A DNA stretch of 64,000 bases from assembly GCF_001439635.1 (NCBI RefSeq), contig NZ_LMBZ01000002.1, positions 129,891 to 193,890 on the forward strand, written 5' to 3'. This document shows positions 20,719-28,451 of this stretch, piece by piece. The DNA comes from Solibacillus cecembensis (GTDB lineage: Bacteria; Bacillota; Bacilli; Bacillales_A; Planococcaceae). The notes beneath the pieces were generated by a model. The model searched no databases. It saw only the letters and a program-made list of their open reading frames with translations, and was not told where the DNA came from. The stretch's first letter is position 1; every line of letters begins with the position of its first letter. Both the position numbers and the translations under genes were made by a program.

Positions 20719-20826
20719 TTACCTTTTTCTCAACAGTAAATTTCCAAGAGGTAATCCAACCACAACAACCAAAATTGTTAGAATTACCAGGGATTTTAAA
20801 ATTAATTCCGCAACTTGATCAAACAT
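20719..20826 (-). CDS. 35-residue hydrophobic membrane peptide (toxin-like or small membrane protein)
   Basis: The peptide begins MFDQVAELILKSL, continues as one hydrophobic helix (about residues 13-31, with ILTILVVVVGLPLG) and ends in the basic tail RKR. A strong AAAAAGGAGAG box lies 5 nt before the ATG and a U-run terminator follows the stop at once, so it looks like a complete independent gene despite its size. Short peptides with one helix and a basic tail include type I toxins of Firmicutes (Fst/TxpA-like) and small regulatory membrane proteins. I see no clear family signature and no proven antisense RNA. Confidence 0.6.
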   Translation of the reverse strand: MFDQVAELILKSLVILTILVVVVGLPLGNLLLRKR

Positions 20827-20869
20827 CGTATCTCTCCTTTTTTAATAATATTTTCTACCTTATATAATG

Positions 20870-21008
20870 TAATTATCCAACTCCTAACGAAGAGTTAAAT
20901 TAATAAAGTAAAAATCATCTAAATGTTATTAGTTTACTTCATTAAAATATATGTATACAGTACCCTAAATATTTTGTAGCGGATAGATGATTTTTTATTG
21001 GATAATTA
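20870..21008. repeat. Nested inverted repeats around an AT-rich spacer
   Basis: An outer pair TAATTATCCAA (20870-20880) and TTGGATAATTA (20998-21008) encloses an inner pair AAAATCATCTA (20911-20921) and TAGATGATTTT (20984-20994). The inner arms are identical to the hairpin at 20502-20546. The arrangement could be a decayed miniature mobile element or a pair of related terminators. No target-site duplication was identified. Confidence 0.5.
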
Positions 21009-21094
21009 TGTTGAAGTTGGGGTGCGGGAAAGTACTTTGTTTGTAATGAAGGATGTTTGTTAGATTGGTACGTTAAAATTACGGAGGTATATTA

Positions 21095-21387
21095 ATGTTA
21101 ATTGATTTAGAATTACTGAAACTTTATGTGAACGTATTATTTAAACACAACACCGAAAATCGAATAACAGTCGTATATGAATCACCATACGAGGATGCAC
21201 CAAGAATTTTCGTTGGTGCTACTAACATAGGAAATACGGTATAGATGTTACAAAAACATGGGCAGCAGTGTTACAAAAACAAGGACGAATTGCTTTATAT
21301 AGCACTTTCGGGGACAATTTCGCTTCCCAATCTGTAGCAAGGAAATTAAAATTGCTTCAGTATGGAACAGACATTCATATGAGTTAA
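21095..21387 (+). pseudogene. Deleted and frameshifted GNAT-type acetyltransferase remnant
   Basis: A GGAGG box precedes the ATG at 21095. Forty-nine codons read an acetyltransferase-like N-terminus (LYVNVLFKHNTENRIT, then APRIFVGATNIGNTV) to a TAG at 21242. From 21244 another frame reads the C-terminal end of a GNAT protein (TWAAVLQKQGRIALYSTFGDN, then SVARKLKLLQYGTDIHMS). Related proteins have roughly 130 more residues between these parts, so an internal deletion plus frameshift is inferred. It is not expected to be functional. Confidence 0.7.
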
Positions 21388-21840
21388 AGTAACTTAAAAG
21401 CCGAAAGCAAGAAGCCTTATTCAGTTGGGGACACTAGATCAACATTTAAGGATTGCTGGACAGGAATACTGTTTATGGTTTAAATCGTAACACATATTTA
21501 ATTAGGTCTAATCATGAAGATGAGTATAAAAACCTTCAATCATAGCTTACATAACAAGAAGAAATAAATGCTTTTCATAAAGTTCATAATGAAGCGATTC
21601 AAGGTATAATTCACTCAATTTTTAGTTGATAGAAAAAAAGAGTCACTACAAGAAGAGATTGCATTGCACGAAGAATTCTTTAATTATTTATGCGATGTTG
21701 AAGAGTGGTAATACCGTTTCTTTTTAAACTAAAAAGGCCGAAGAAATCAATAAGATTGTTAATTTAATCGGTAAATTATGTTTATTAGAGGACGAGCTGA
21801 AGGGGGATCTTATCAAAATAAATATCTAAAGAAAAAATAC
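21388..21840 (+). other. Decayed coding sequence, product unrecognised
   Basis: Short readable stretches interrupted by stops and shifts follow one another: NHEDEYKNLQS, then QEEINAFHKVHNEAIQGIIHS, then KESLQEEIALHEEFFNYLCDVEEW, then KKAEEINKIVNLIGKLCLLEDELKGD ending near 21829. The acidic, helical, codon-like texture suggests one or two dead genes, but I cannot name the family. No intact frame over 60 codons is present. Confidence 0.4.
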
Positions 21841-21851
21841 GGGGGAATATA

Positions 21852-22241
21852 ATGAAAAAAGCCATCATCTACTCGATTATAGCAATTTTTGTGAGTGCAT
21901 TCGGATTTTCATTTTTTTATAACGGATTTTCAGGAATCCAAAGCATGACGATACAAAAATATGATGAACCAATTGAAAAAGGAAAAATCACTACCGACAA
22001 GGAAAAAATAAAGACCATTACTGGAATCCTTAACCGATCAAATCGTGTTACGAAAAATTACGAATTTGCATATAATTATGATTACAAAATTCAGCTGAAG
22101 TATAAAGACGATAAGACAGAAGTTTTATATGTCCATAAAAATTTTGGAACAAACAGCACACTTTTTGTTAGTGATGTGCGTGACAGCTACAAAATCAATA
22201 ATAAACAAACAAATAAAATAGTAGATCTTTTACTGAATTAA
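21852..22241 (+). CDS. Membrane-anchored small protein of unknown function
   Basis: The 129-residue product has one N-terminal membrane helix (about residues 5-24) and no lipobox. A mixed alpha/beta extracytoplasmic part follows, containing KITTDKEKIKTITGILN and ending TNKIVDLLLN. The pattern resembles small Bacillus proteins of the DUF5301 kind, but I am not sure. A GGGGGAAT box precedes the ATG. It lies alone between gene debris and a hydrolase gene; codon use is strongly A/T-rich. Confidence 0.6.
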   Translation: MKKAIIYSIIAIFVSAFGFSFFYNGFSGIQSMTIQKYDEPIEKGKITTDKEKIKTITGILNRSNRVTKNYEFAYNYDYKIQLKYKDDKTEVLYVHKNFGTNSTLFVSDVRDSYKINNKQTNKIVDLLLN

Positions 22242-22388
22242 CGGTGGCTTTAGCAGAACAAGGCTGCTGTTTAGGGAAGCTTTAAACGACCTCAGCAGGA
22301 TTAGTGAACAATCGCAAGCGTATCAACCGTCTGTGAATGGAGGACAGATGAGTAAATAACTATTAGAGTGAAGAAAGGAGTAAAAGTT
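22242..22388 (+). other. Intergenic stretch with a possible gene tail
   Basis: A frame from 22288 to a TAA at 22357-22359 reads DLSRISEQSQAYQPSVNGGQ, which looks like the C-terminus of a lost gene, but it has no start or ribosome binding site. The last bases carry the GAAAGGAG box of the next gene. Confidence 0.25.
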
Positions 22389-23855
22389 ATGTACAAAACT
22401 AAACGTGTTATTTTTCTGTTCATGTTCATTGTCACCTTGCATTTATCGATTGTTCCTTTTTCAGCGCAGGCTGCTGAATCGTTTGATACAACAAAGGTTG
22501 ATGAGTATGTTACGAATTATATCGAAAAAAACGGACTGCCGGGTGCAGCAATCGTAATTACAAAGGATGGGAAAGTACTATATGAAAAAGGATTTGGTCA
22601 TGATTCTGAAGGCAATCCATTAACAGCAAATTCTATTATTGGTATTGCTTCAGGTACGAAGCCATTTACTGCATTTGCTGTTTTACAATTGGTTGATAAA
22701 GGGGATATTAAATTGGATGACCCAATTGTAAAGTACCTTCCTGAACTAAAGCTGGGTGATGAAAGATGGGAACAGGTGACTGTACGTCAACTGTTAAGTC
22801 ATACATCTGGGTTACCGAATCCTACCATTGTAGCCCCTGCGAATACCTTAAAAAAAGGGGTAGAACGTCTTCATGATTGGAAACTACAATCCAGTCCTGG
22901 TGTAAAATATTTATATAGTAATGCAAACTATTGGACATTAGCATATTTAGTAGAACAAATTAGTGGGGTGGAGTTTAATGAATACTTAATGCAAAATGTA
23001 TTCTTGCCGCTCGGAATGAACGATTCCTACTCAATAGTTAGCACTGGTGATATTACGGTGAAATTAGAAATACCTCGAGGATTTGTTACCTTATATGGGA
23101 TGGCAATGCCATGGACGGAGCTTGAACAAATGTTAAGTGGCTCAGGTAGTATCTTTACGACAGCTAGTGATATGGGAAAATGGTTATCTATGCATACGAA
23201 CGATGGGAAAAATGACAAAGGAGAACAATTACTTTCACAAGAGTTACTGAAAGAGTCCTATTCACCTCAAGCTGGAATTAAAAAATATGGACTTGGCTGG
23301 TCGATTAGCTCTCCGAACATTAAGCCAGCTCGCATTTCCCATAGCGGTTCAAAAACTACTTTTCAATCTCAACAAGATATCGTTCCAAGTAGTGGCTATG
23401 CAGTTGCCGTTTTACTCAATAGCTTCACCACGACATTCGAACATTCATATGAGATTAGTAATGGCATTATACAATTGACTGAGGGGAAAGAACCTGATTT
23501 AAAATCTCCACTACCTAAAATAATTGATTTATTACTCGGTGTTATTACATTGGTTTACTTAATTTTAGGAATCAGAGGTATACGAAGAAGTAAAAAATGG
23601 ACGGATAAACGTAAACAGTATCCGGCTTGGAGATTCTGTCTGCGATTAATACCGCAAATGGTGCCTATTGTGAGTATCGGCTGGTTATTATTTATTGTTC
23701 CATCATTAAAAAATAACAGTTCAACCACAATAGATGCATTCGGTATTTGGCCAGCTGCGATGATCTTTTTGGCGACCGTTTTCATCATTGGATTGGCACT
23801 CACAATTTTGAGAATCTATTATCGAATAAGGTTAATTAGAAATGGAAGATTGTAA
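22389..23855 (+). CDS. Secreted serine hydrolase, beta-lactamase/class C PBP-like, with C-terminal membrane helices
   Basis: This 488-residue exported hydrolase has a signal peptide at residues 1-28 (ending AQAA). The class C beta-lactamase-like domain contains SGTK with catalytic S88 and K91, the YSNANYW Tyr-x-Asn motif, and HSGSKT as the third motif. The last 110 residues add about three membrane helices, as in membrane-anchored peptidase/esterase relatives such as PbpE-like proteins. The substrate is unknown; D-amino-acid peptides are plausible. The ATG at 22389 has GAAAGGAG 9 nt upstream. It is a single-gene unit with its own terminator. Confidence 0.9.
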   Translation: MYKTKRVIFLFMFIVTLHLSIVPFSAQAAESFDTTKVDEYVTNYIEKNGLPGAAIVITKDGKVLYEKGFGHDSEGNPLTANSIIGIASGTKPFTAFAVLQLVDKGDIKLDDPIVKYLPELKLGDERWEQVTVRQLLSHTSGLPNPTIVAPANTLKKGVERLHDWKLQSSPGVKYLYSNANYWTLAYLVEQISGVEFNEYLMQNVFLPLGMNDSYSIVSTGDITVKLEIPRGFVTLYGMAMPWTELEQMLSGSGSIFTTASDMGKWLSMHTNDGKNDKGEQLLSQELLKESYSPQAGIKKYGLGWSISSPNIKPARISHSGSKTTFQSQQDIVPSSGYAVAVLLNSFTTTFEHSYEISNGIIQLTEGKEPDLKSPLPKIIDLLLGVITLVYLILGIRGIRRSKKWTDKRKQYPAWRFCLRLIPQMVPIVSIGWLLFIVPSLKNNSSTTIDAFGIWPAAMIFLATVFIIGLALTILRIYYRIRLIRNGRL

Positions 23856-23878
23856 AGAATTACACATAAAGGAACAGG

Positions 23879-23908
23879 AGCTTTACTTCAAGAAGTAAAG
23901 CTTTTTTC
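23879..23908 (+). terminator. Terminator after the serine hydrolase gene
   Basis: Arms AGCTTTACTTC (23879-23889) and GAAGTAAAGCT (23892-23902) are perfect and are followed by T6. Confidence 0.9.
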
Positions 23909-24065
23909 TTAGTGAAGTCAGCAGTTGTAACAAGCTTTTTATCGAACATTTTCAATAGCAATAACTTAAGGAGAATTTTTATGCAGAAATAAATTTTGAT
24001 TAGATGAGAATGATTTTTTATGGAAAGTTCGCATATTACTCACTTAAAATTAGTTGAAAATAAAA

Positions 24066-24094
24066 TGAACGATTTACCCCACTCGCCAGTCTAA
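24066..24094 (+). promoter_or_regulatory. Possible ECF-type promoter of the frameshifted sigma gene
   Basis: TGAACG and AGTCTAA about 16 bp apart resemble the TGAAC/CGTC pattern of ECF promoters, 20 bp before the start codon. Autoregulation is usual for such genes. The match is partial. Confidence 0.3.
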
Positions 24095-24114
24095 TATGTA
24101 AAGGGGGCGAGAAA

Positions 24115-24620
24115 ATGGACGAACGGGACCTAGTAACACGTGCAATTGCTGGAGATGAACAGGCATTTTTACAGCTACTTTCGCTCTATGAAGATGCACT
24201 ATACCGCATTGCATATAGTTATGTGAAAAATGAACATGATGCGGTTGAAGCGTATCAAGAAATGACATACCGCAGCCTAAAAATATACATAAGTTGAAAC
24301 AACCGGACTACTTAAAAACATGGTTAATTCGCATTTTGATCAATATTTGTCTTGATATGAAATTAAAGCAATCACGCGTTCAATTAACAAATGAAATTGA
24401 GCAACCGGCACAAATGACACTGACAAATGATTTAGCCGATATCATTATGAAACTTCCACTAGCGGAGCAGCAACTTATTCATTTGAAATATTTTGAGCAA
24501 TATAAAAACAGTGAAATCGCGGATGTTCAAAAAATTCCAGAAGGGACAGTAAAATCAAGGCTCCATAAAACATTGCGCAAATTGCGGGGCATGGTTGGAG
24601 AAAGGAGTGAATGGGAATGA
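24115..24620 (+). pseudogene. ECF sigma factor interrupted by a -1 frameshift in an A-tract
   Basis: The first frame (24115-24297) gives sigma region 2 (YEDALYRIAYSYVKNEHDA) and stops. A second frame (readable to 24620) continues it exactly with KNIHKLKQPDYLKTW and sigma region 4 (KLPLAEQQLIHLKYF, then IPEGTVKSRLH). Reading one extra A in the A5 tract at 24279-24283 joins them into a normal protein of about 168 residues. The ATG has AAAGGGGGCGAG upstream. The downstream DUF4179 partner overlaps it by 4 nt and is intact. Either the gene is off, or the tract is slippery, or one base is missing from the assembly. Confidence 0.85.
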
Positions 24621-25942
24621 CGAACTGGGACGAAGAAAAAATGCATCAACTGACAGATCAACTTAATGAAATTGCTGTACCAAAACAAGCATTGCAGCAA
24701 GCACGTCTTCATGCACAAAGACAAAAACAAAGGCATCGAAAGAAAATTCGTCGCACATGGCAAACGGTGGCTCTCGCAGCAGCAATATTCATTATTTTTA
24801 TTACATCTATTCGTGTATCCCCAGCCTTTGCAAATGCAGTCGCGAAAATTCCTGGTTTGTCCCCAATTATTGAATTGATAGCGCATGACAAAGGGTTAGA
24901 GGATATTGTCGCAAATGACTACTACGAGGAAATTTTAGTGAGTGAAACCCAAAATGATCTCACATTTACGATACTTGGTGTTATTGCAGATGAAACGGGC
25001 ATTCTGCTTTCTTATAAAATCACATCACCAAATGATTTACAAGGACTAACATTAGGTCGTATAGAAATGGAATTAATGCACGGTGGTAAACAGATTGAAG
25101 CTAGCGTTGGCTATGGCTGGTCTGCACATTATGAGCCTGTATATGAAATCGAAAACACAATTAATGTAGACGCAGTAAAGCCAATAGACTATTCAAATCG
25201 TGATTTTGAGCTCAATGTTAAATTGCATAAAGGGCAGGAAATGAATTTTAGTATTCCATTTTCTTTAAAAAATGACATTGTTAAAACGAAACATTATGTA
25301 TTGGATGAAAAAGTAGTAATCGATGGGCAAACGATCGAAGTGAAAAGCTTAGAAATTTCACCTCTGCGTGCTGGAATTAAAATTGCAGTGGATCCGAAAA
25401 ATACGATGCAAATATTGCAATTTAATGATATGAAGTTGATTGATGAAAAGAGCGAGGATTGGGGAACGATTCAAAATGGAACAACTGGTTTCGGTACAAT
25501 TCGGGACGCAGAGGTTACTCTTTTCATGCTAAGTAATTATTTCCGTGAGCCTAAAAAGTTGACGCTCGTTATACCTAAAATAGAGGCATTGCCAAAAGGT
25601 GAGGATTTCATTACGGTCGATTTTGATAAACAACAAGTGCTGTATCAACCGGAAATACTTGATTTTCCGATTCAATTTCGTGAAAGAAACACACTTGTAT
25701 ATTCCTATCCAATGATGGATGAAAATAAGTCGGCAACTTTCTTTAGTAAAGGCGTCGATGTAACGGGGAAAGAGATTTATAAAAGATTTTGGGGACATAG
25801 TGAATCCGAAAATGCGCTCGAAAACAATGCTCAATTCGAAGCATATGAAGGAGAAATGATAAACCCGGTTACAATATTAGTTGACAGTTTCCCGAATTAC
25901 TTAAATGGGGAGATTAGGGTTGAGGTACCGTTGGGGGATTAA
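24617..25942 (+). CDS. DUF4179 anti-sigma-like membrane protein
   Basis: This 441-residue protein has a cytoplasmic N-terminus (about 50 residues, Lys/Arg/Gln-rich), one membrane helix at about 52-72, and a large extracytoplasmic part starting with the DUF4179 domain (VSPAFANAVAKIPGLSPIIE, then ILVSETQNDLTFTI). Proteins of this build accompany ECF sigma factors and hold them at the membrane. The ATG at 24617 overlaps the sigma stop (ATGA) and is well spaced from AAAGGAGT; the ATG at 24611 is too close to that box. With the sigma gene frameshifted this may be an orphan. Confidence 0.85.
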   Translation: MTNWDEEKMHQLTDQLNEIAVPKQALQQARLHAQRQKQRHRKKIRRTWQTVALAAAIFIIFITSIRVSPAFANAVAKIPGLSPIIELIAHDKGLEDIVANDYYEEILVSETQNDLTFTILGVIADETGILLSYKITSPNDLQGLTLGRIEMELMHGGKQIEASVGYGWSAHYEPVYEIENTINVDAVKPIDYSNRDFELNVKLHKGQEMNFSIPFSLKNDIVKTKHYVLDEKVVIDGQTIEVKSLEISPLRAGIKIAVDPKNTMQILQFNDMKLIDEKSEDWGTIQNGTTGFGTIRDAEVTLFMLSNYFREPKKLTLVIPKIEALPKGEDFITVDFDKQQVLYQPEILDFPIQFRERNTLVYSYPMMDENKSATFFSKGVDVTGKEIYKRFWGHSESENALENNAQFEAYEGEMINPVTILVDSFPNYLNGEIRVEVPLGD

Positions 25943-25982
25943 TTGTTTTAAGAAGTTTTGCTTTAATTAGTAGTAAGAATAT

Positions 25983-26024
25983 ACTCCACCTAGGTAAATC
26001 GATTATATCCTGGTGGAGTGTTTT
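25983..26024 (+). terminator. Terminator after the DUF4179 gene
   Basis: Arms ACTCCACCTAGG and CCTGGTGGAGT pair over at least 10 bp and are followed by GTTTTGGATTT, an imperfect T-tract. Confidence 0.65.
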
Positions 26025-26261
26025 GGATTTAAAAAAATCTTAATAAAGTGTTTTTGCGAATGAAAAGTAAAAAAGAATTTTCACCTTGCTTTTTGTAGGA
26101 ACTCTACTTTTTCAACCGCATTTTCGAATATGGGTCTGTTAATTTCGTGTTCATCGTAAGAAGCAAGATTATCCCACTTCAATAAAAATTTACTTGCTAT
26201 TTAAAATTCACTTGTGTAAAATGAGTTTTAATTTAATCTAATAAATTCGATGAAAAAGAAA

Positions 26262-26481
26262 AGTAATCCATCCGGGATGTTAAGCGAGTTAGGGTTGGTG
26301 TGAGCCTAATACTGAAAAGATGGACGAAACGCACTTTGGAGAAATTTCTTGAAATGTAGTAGAGAAAATCGGGGGAGTCACCTCGTTAATAACAGAAAGC
26401 GGTCACTTTTGTGGCAACTAGAGTGGTACCACGGGAATCCAAGCTTCTCGTCTCTTTTATTTAGAGACGGGGAGCTTTTTT
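26262..26481 (+). promoter_or_regulatory. T-box riboswitch leader of argS
   Basis: The conserved T-box AGAGTGGTACCACGG occurs at 26420-26434. It is followed by the terminator AAGCTTCTCGTCTCT (26441-26455) / AGAGACGGGGAGCTT (26463-26477) and a T-run. Upstream, an AGTAA element near 26262 and GAA-A-CGC-A at 26326-26333 fit the specifier-loop pattern, giving CGC (arginine, 26330-26332) as the candidate specifier. Uncharged tRNA-Arg would favour the antiterminator and expression of argS. The specifier assignment is by pattern, not folding. Confidence 0.88.
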
Positions 26482-26501
26482 ATTTTGGGGAGGAAAATGA
26501 C

Positions 26502-28175
26502 ATGAAAACGAAATTAGCACAGGTTATCACGACTGCACTACAAGGCAGCTTGACGAATGAAGAAGTAGAAGCATTACTCGAAACACCGAAGCATGCGCAA
26601 TTAGGTGATGTGGCATTCCCTTGTTTTACTTTAGCGAAAAAATATAAAAAATCACCTCAAATTATTGCTAGTAATTTAGCTGGAAAAATCCAAGGGGCTT
26701 TCATTCAAGAAGTGCGTGTAGAAAATGCCTATATTAATGTGTTTTTCAATCAATTACAAATTGCGCAGGACGTTGTTACACAAGTACTAACGCAACGAAA
26801 TCATTATGGGACGAAAGAAAAAAATGGTCAAAGGGTCGCATTAGATTTCTCCTCACCGAATATTGCTAAGCCATTCTCAATGGGCCATTTACGTTCAACT
26901 GTGATTGGTCATGCACTTGCGAATATTGCGGAAAAGCAAGGCTATGAGGCAATTCGCATGAACCATTTAGGAGACTGGGGCACGCAATTTGGCAAGTTGA
27001 TTGTGGCGTATAATTTATGGGGTAATAAAGATGCAATCGAACAAAATCCAATTACTGAATTGCTGAAAATTTATGTAAAATTTCACGACGAAGCAGAGCA
27101 AGATGATGCGCTAAATGAGCAAGCGCGCCAAGCATTCAAGGCGTTAGAAGATGGAAATGAAGAAGCAACAGCCTTATGGAAATGGTTCCGCGATGCGTCT
27201 TTAAGTGAATTTAACGCGATTTACTCGATGCTTGGTGTACACTTTGATTCTTATAACGGGGAGGCATTTTACAATGATAAAATGCAGCCTGTCGTAGAGG
27301 AGTTAACAAAGAAAGGTTTGCTCGAACAATCAAATGGCGCAATGGTTGTACAATTGGAGGATATGCCACCTTCGTTAATTATGAAAAAGGATGGTGCGAC
27401 GTTGTATGCGACACGTGATTTAGCTGCGGCAATTTATCGTTACAACACGTATCAACCAGCAAAAGTATTTTATGTTGTTGGCAATGAACAATCGCTACAT
27501 TTCAAGCAACTATTTGCAGTGTTACAAAAAATGGGTCACACATGGGCAGCGAATTATGAGCATATTCCATTTGGCATGATGTTAAAAGATGGTAAGAAAA
27601 TGTCAACACGAAAAGGAAAAGTCGTACTGCTTACGGATGTGTTACGCGAAACGATTGAGGCAGCGATGAATAATATTGAAGAGAAAAATCCACAGTTGCC
27701 AAATAAAGAACAAGTCGCGAATGAAGTTGGTATTGGCGCGGTAATTTTTAATGATTTAAAAAATGATCGTATGAATGATATCGAATTTTCGATTGATAAA
27801 ATGGTGACATTTGAAGGGGAAACAGGTCCGTACGTTCAATATACGAATGCGCGTATCCAAACCCTCCTCAGCAAAAGTCATTTTGAACTGGTTGCTGAGC
27901 CGATTTTGCGTTTAGACGAGGAAGCATGGGAAATTATCAAGCTTTTAGGTATGTTCCCAACAGTTGTTGAAACAGCCTTCATACAAGCAAGCCCAGCCGT
28001 TATTGCGAAGTTCTGCTTAACTTTATCAAGAAACTTCAATAAATATTACGCTAACACGAAGTTTTTAACGAATGATTTGCAGGAAAAAGATCGTTTGAAA
28101 ATCGCGTATGCTGTGTCAATCCTTTTAGAAGAAAGCTTACGTTTGTTGGGGATTAAAGCGCCGAAAGAGATGTAG
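26502..28175 (+). CDS. argS: Arginyl-tRNA synthetase
   Basis: This class I aminoacyl-tRNA synthetase charges tRNA-Arg. Residues 1-90 form the arginine-specific N-terminal tRNA-binding domain. The HIGH-type signature lies in KPFSMGHLRSTVIGHALA and the KMSKS equivalent in GKKMSTRKGKV. The C-terminal DALR anticodon domain ends with a GIKAPKEM tail. Length 557 is normal. The ATG at 26502 (GGGGAGG box) is chosen; a longer frame starting at 26349 merely translates the T-box leader. It is a single-gene unit. Confidence 0.97.
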   Translation: MKTKLAQVITTALQGSLTNEEVEALLETPKHAQLGDVAFPCFTLAKKYKKSPQIIASNLAGKIQGAFIQEVRVENAYINVFFNQLQIAQDVVTQVLTQRNHYGTKEKNGQRVALDFSSPNIAKPFSMGHLRSTVIGHALANIAEKQGYEAIRMNHLGDWGTQFGKLIVAYNLWGNKDAIEQNPITELLKIYVKFHDEAEQDDALNEQARQAFKALEDGNEEATALWKWFRDASLSEFNAIYSMLGVHFDSYNGEAFYNDKMQPVVEELTKKGLLEQSNGAMVVQLEDMPPSLIMKKDGATLYATRDLAAAIYRYNTYQPAKVFYVVGNEQSLHFKQLFAVLQKMGHTWAANYEHIPFGMMLKDGKKMSTRKGKVVLLTDVLRETIEAAMNNIEEKNPQLPNKEQVANEVGIGAVIFNDLKNDRMNDIEFSIDKMVTFEGETGPYVQYTNARIQTLLSKSHFELVAEPILRLDEEAWEIIKLLGMFPTVVETAFIQASPAVIAKFCLTLSRNFNKYYANTKFLTNDLQEKDRLKIAYAVSILLEESLRLLGIKAPKEM

Positions 28176-28302
28176 GGTGTCATTTACCGTACAGGGTTAA
28201 CGAACATCGTAAGGGCAAAGGTATTGTGACAATTATCCGCAGATAAAAAATATGAATTGTACAGCGTAGCAAAAGTTAATCTGTTGAAACCTAAATCAAA
28301 GT

Positions 28303-28334
28303 AGCCGACATACATTACCATGTCGGCTTTTTTT
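28303..28334 (+). terminator. Terminator after argS
   Basis: Arms AGCCGACAT (28303-28311) and ATGTCGGCT (28320-28328) are perfect, followed by T7. It sits about 130 bp after the argS stop. The interval between holds no recognisable gene. Confidence 0.9.
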
Positions 28335-28451
28335 CATACATTTAACAATCGATGCTTTTCTAGTCTATAAATTTCAGTAATGAAATAAAAATTAATTAGA
28401 AATTTATTTTTATATTCTATTCTTCTTATTATAAACTGAAAGGAGTAGTCT

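Noticed and set aside
20432..22388. Insertion sequence or prophage remnant
   Set aside because: I found no transposase or integrase fragments and no long terminal repeats; only short inverted arms and acetyltransferase debris.
24270..24300. Programmed -1 frameshift in the ECF sigma gene
   Set aside because: The CTA-AAA-A site is not a full X-XXY-YYZ heptamer and no stimulatory hairpin is evident; a homopolymer indel explains it better, though slippage is not excluded.
24527..24891. Minus-strand ORFs over the sigma/DUF4179 junction
   Set aside because: They are shadows of two well-supported overlapping plus-strand frames.
26349..26501. N-terminal extension of argS
   Set aside because: The frame runs through the T-box and terminator; a well-placed ATG with GGGGAGG gives the normal protein length.
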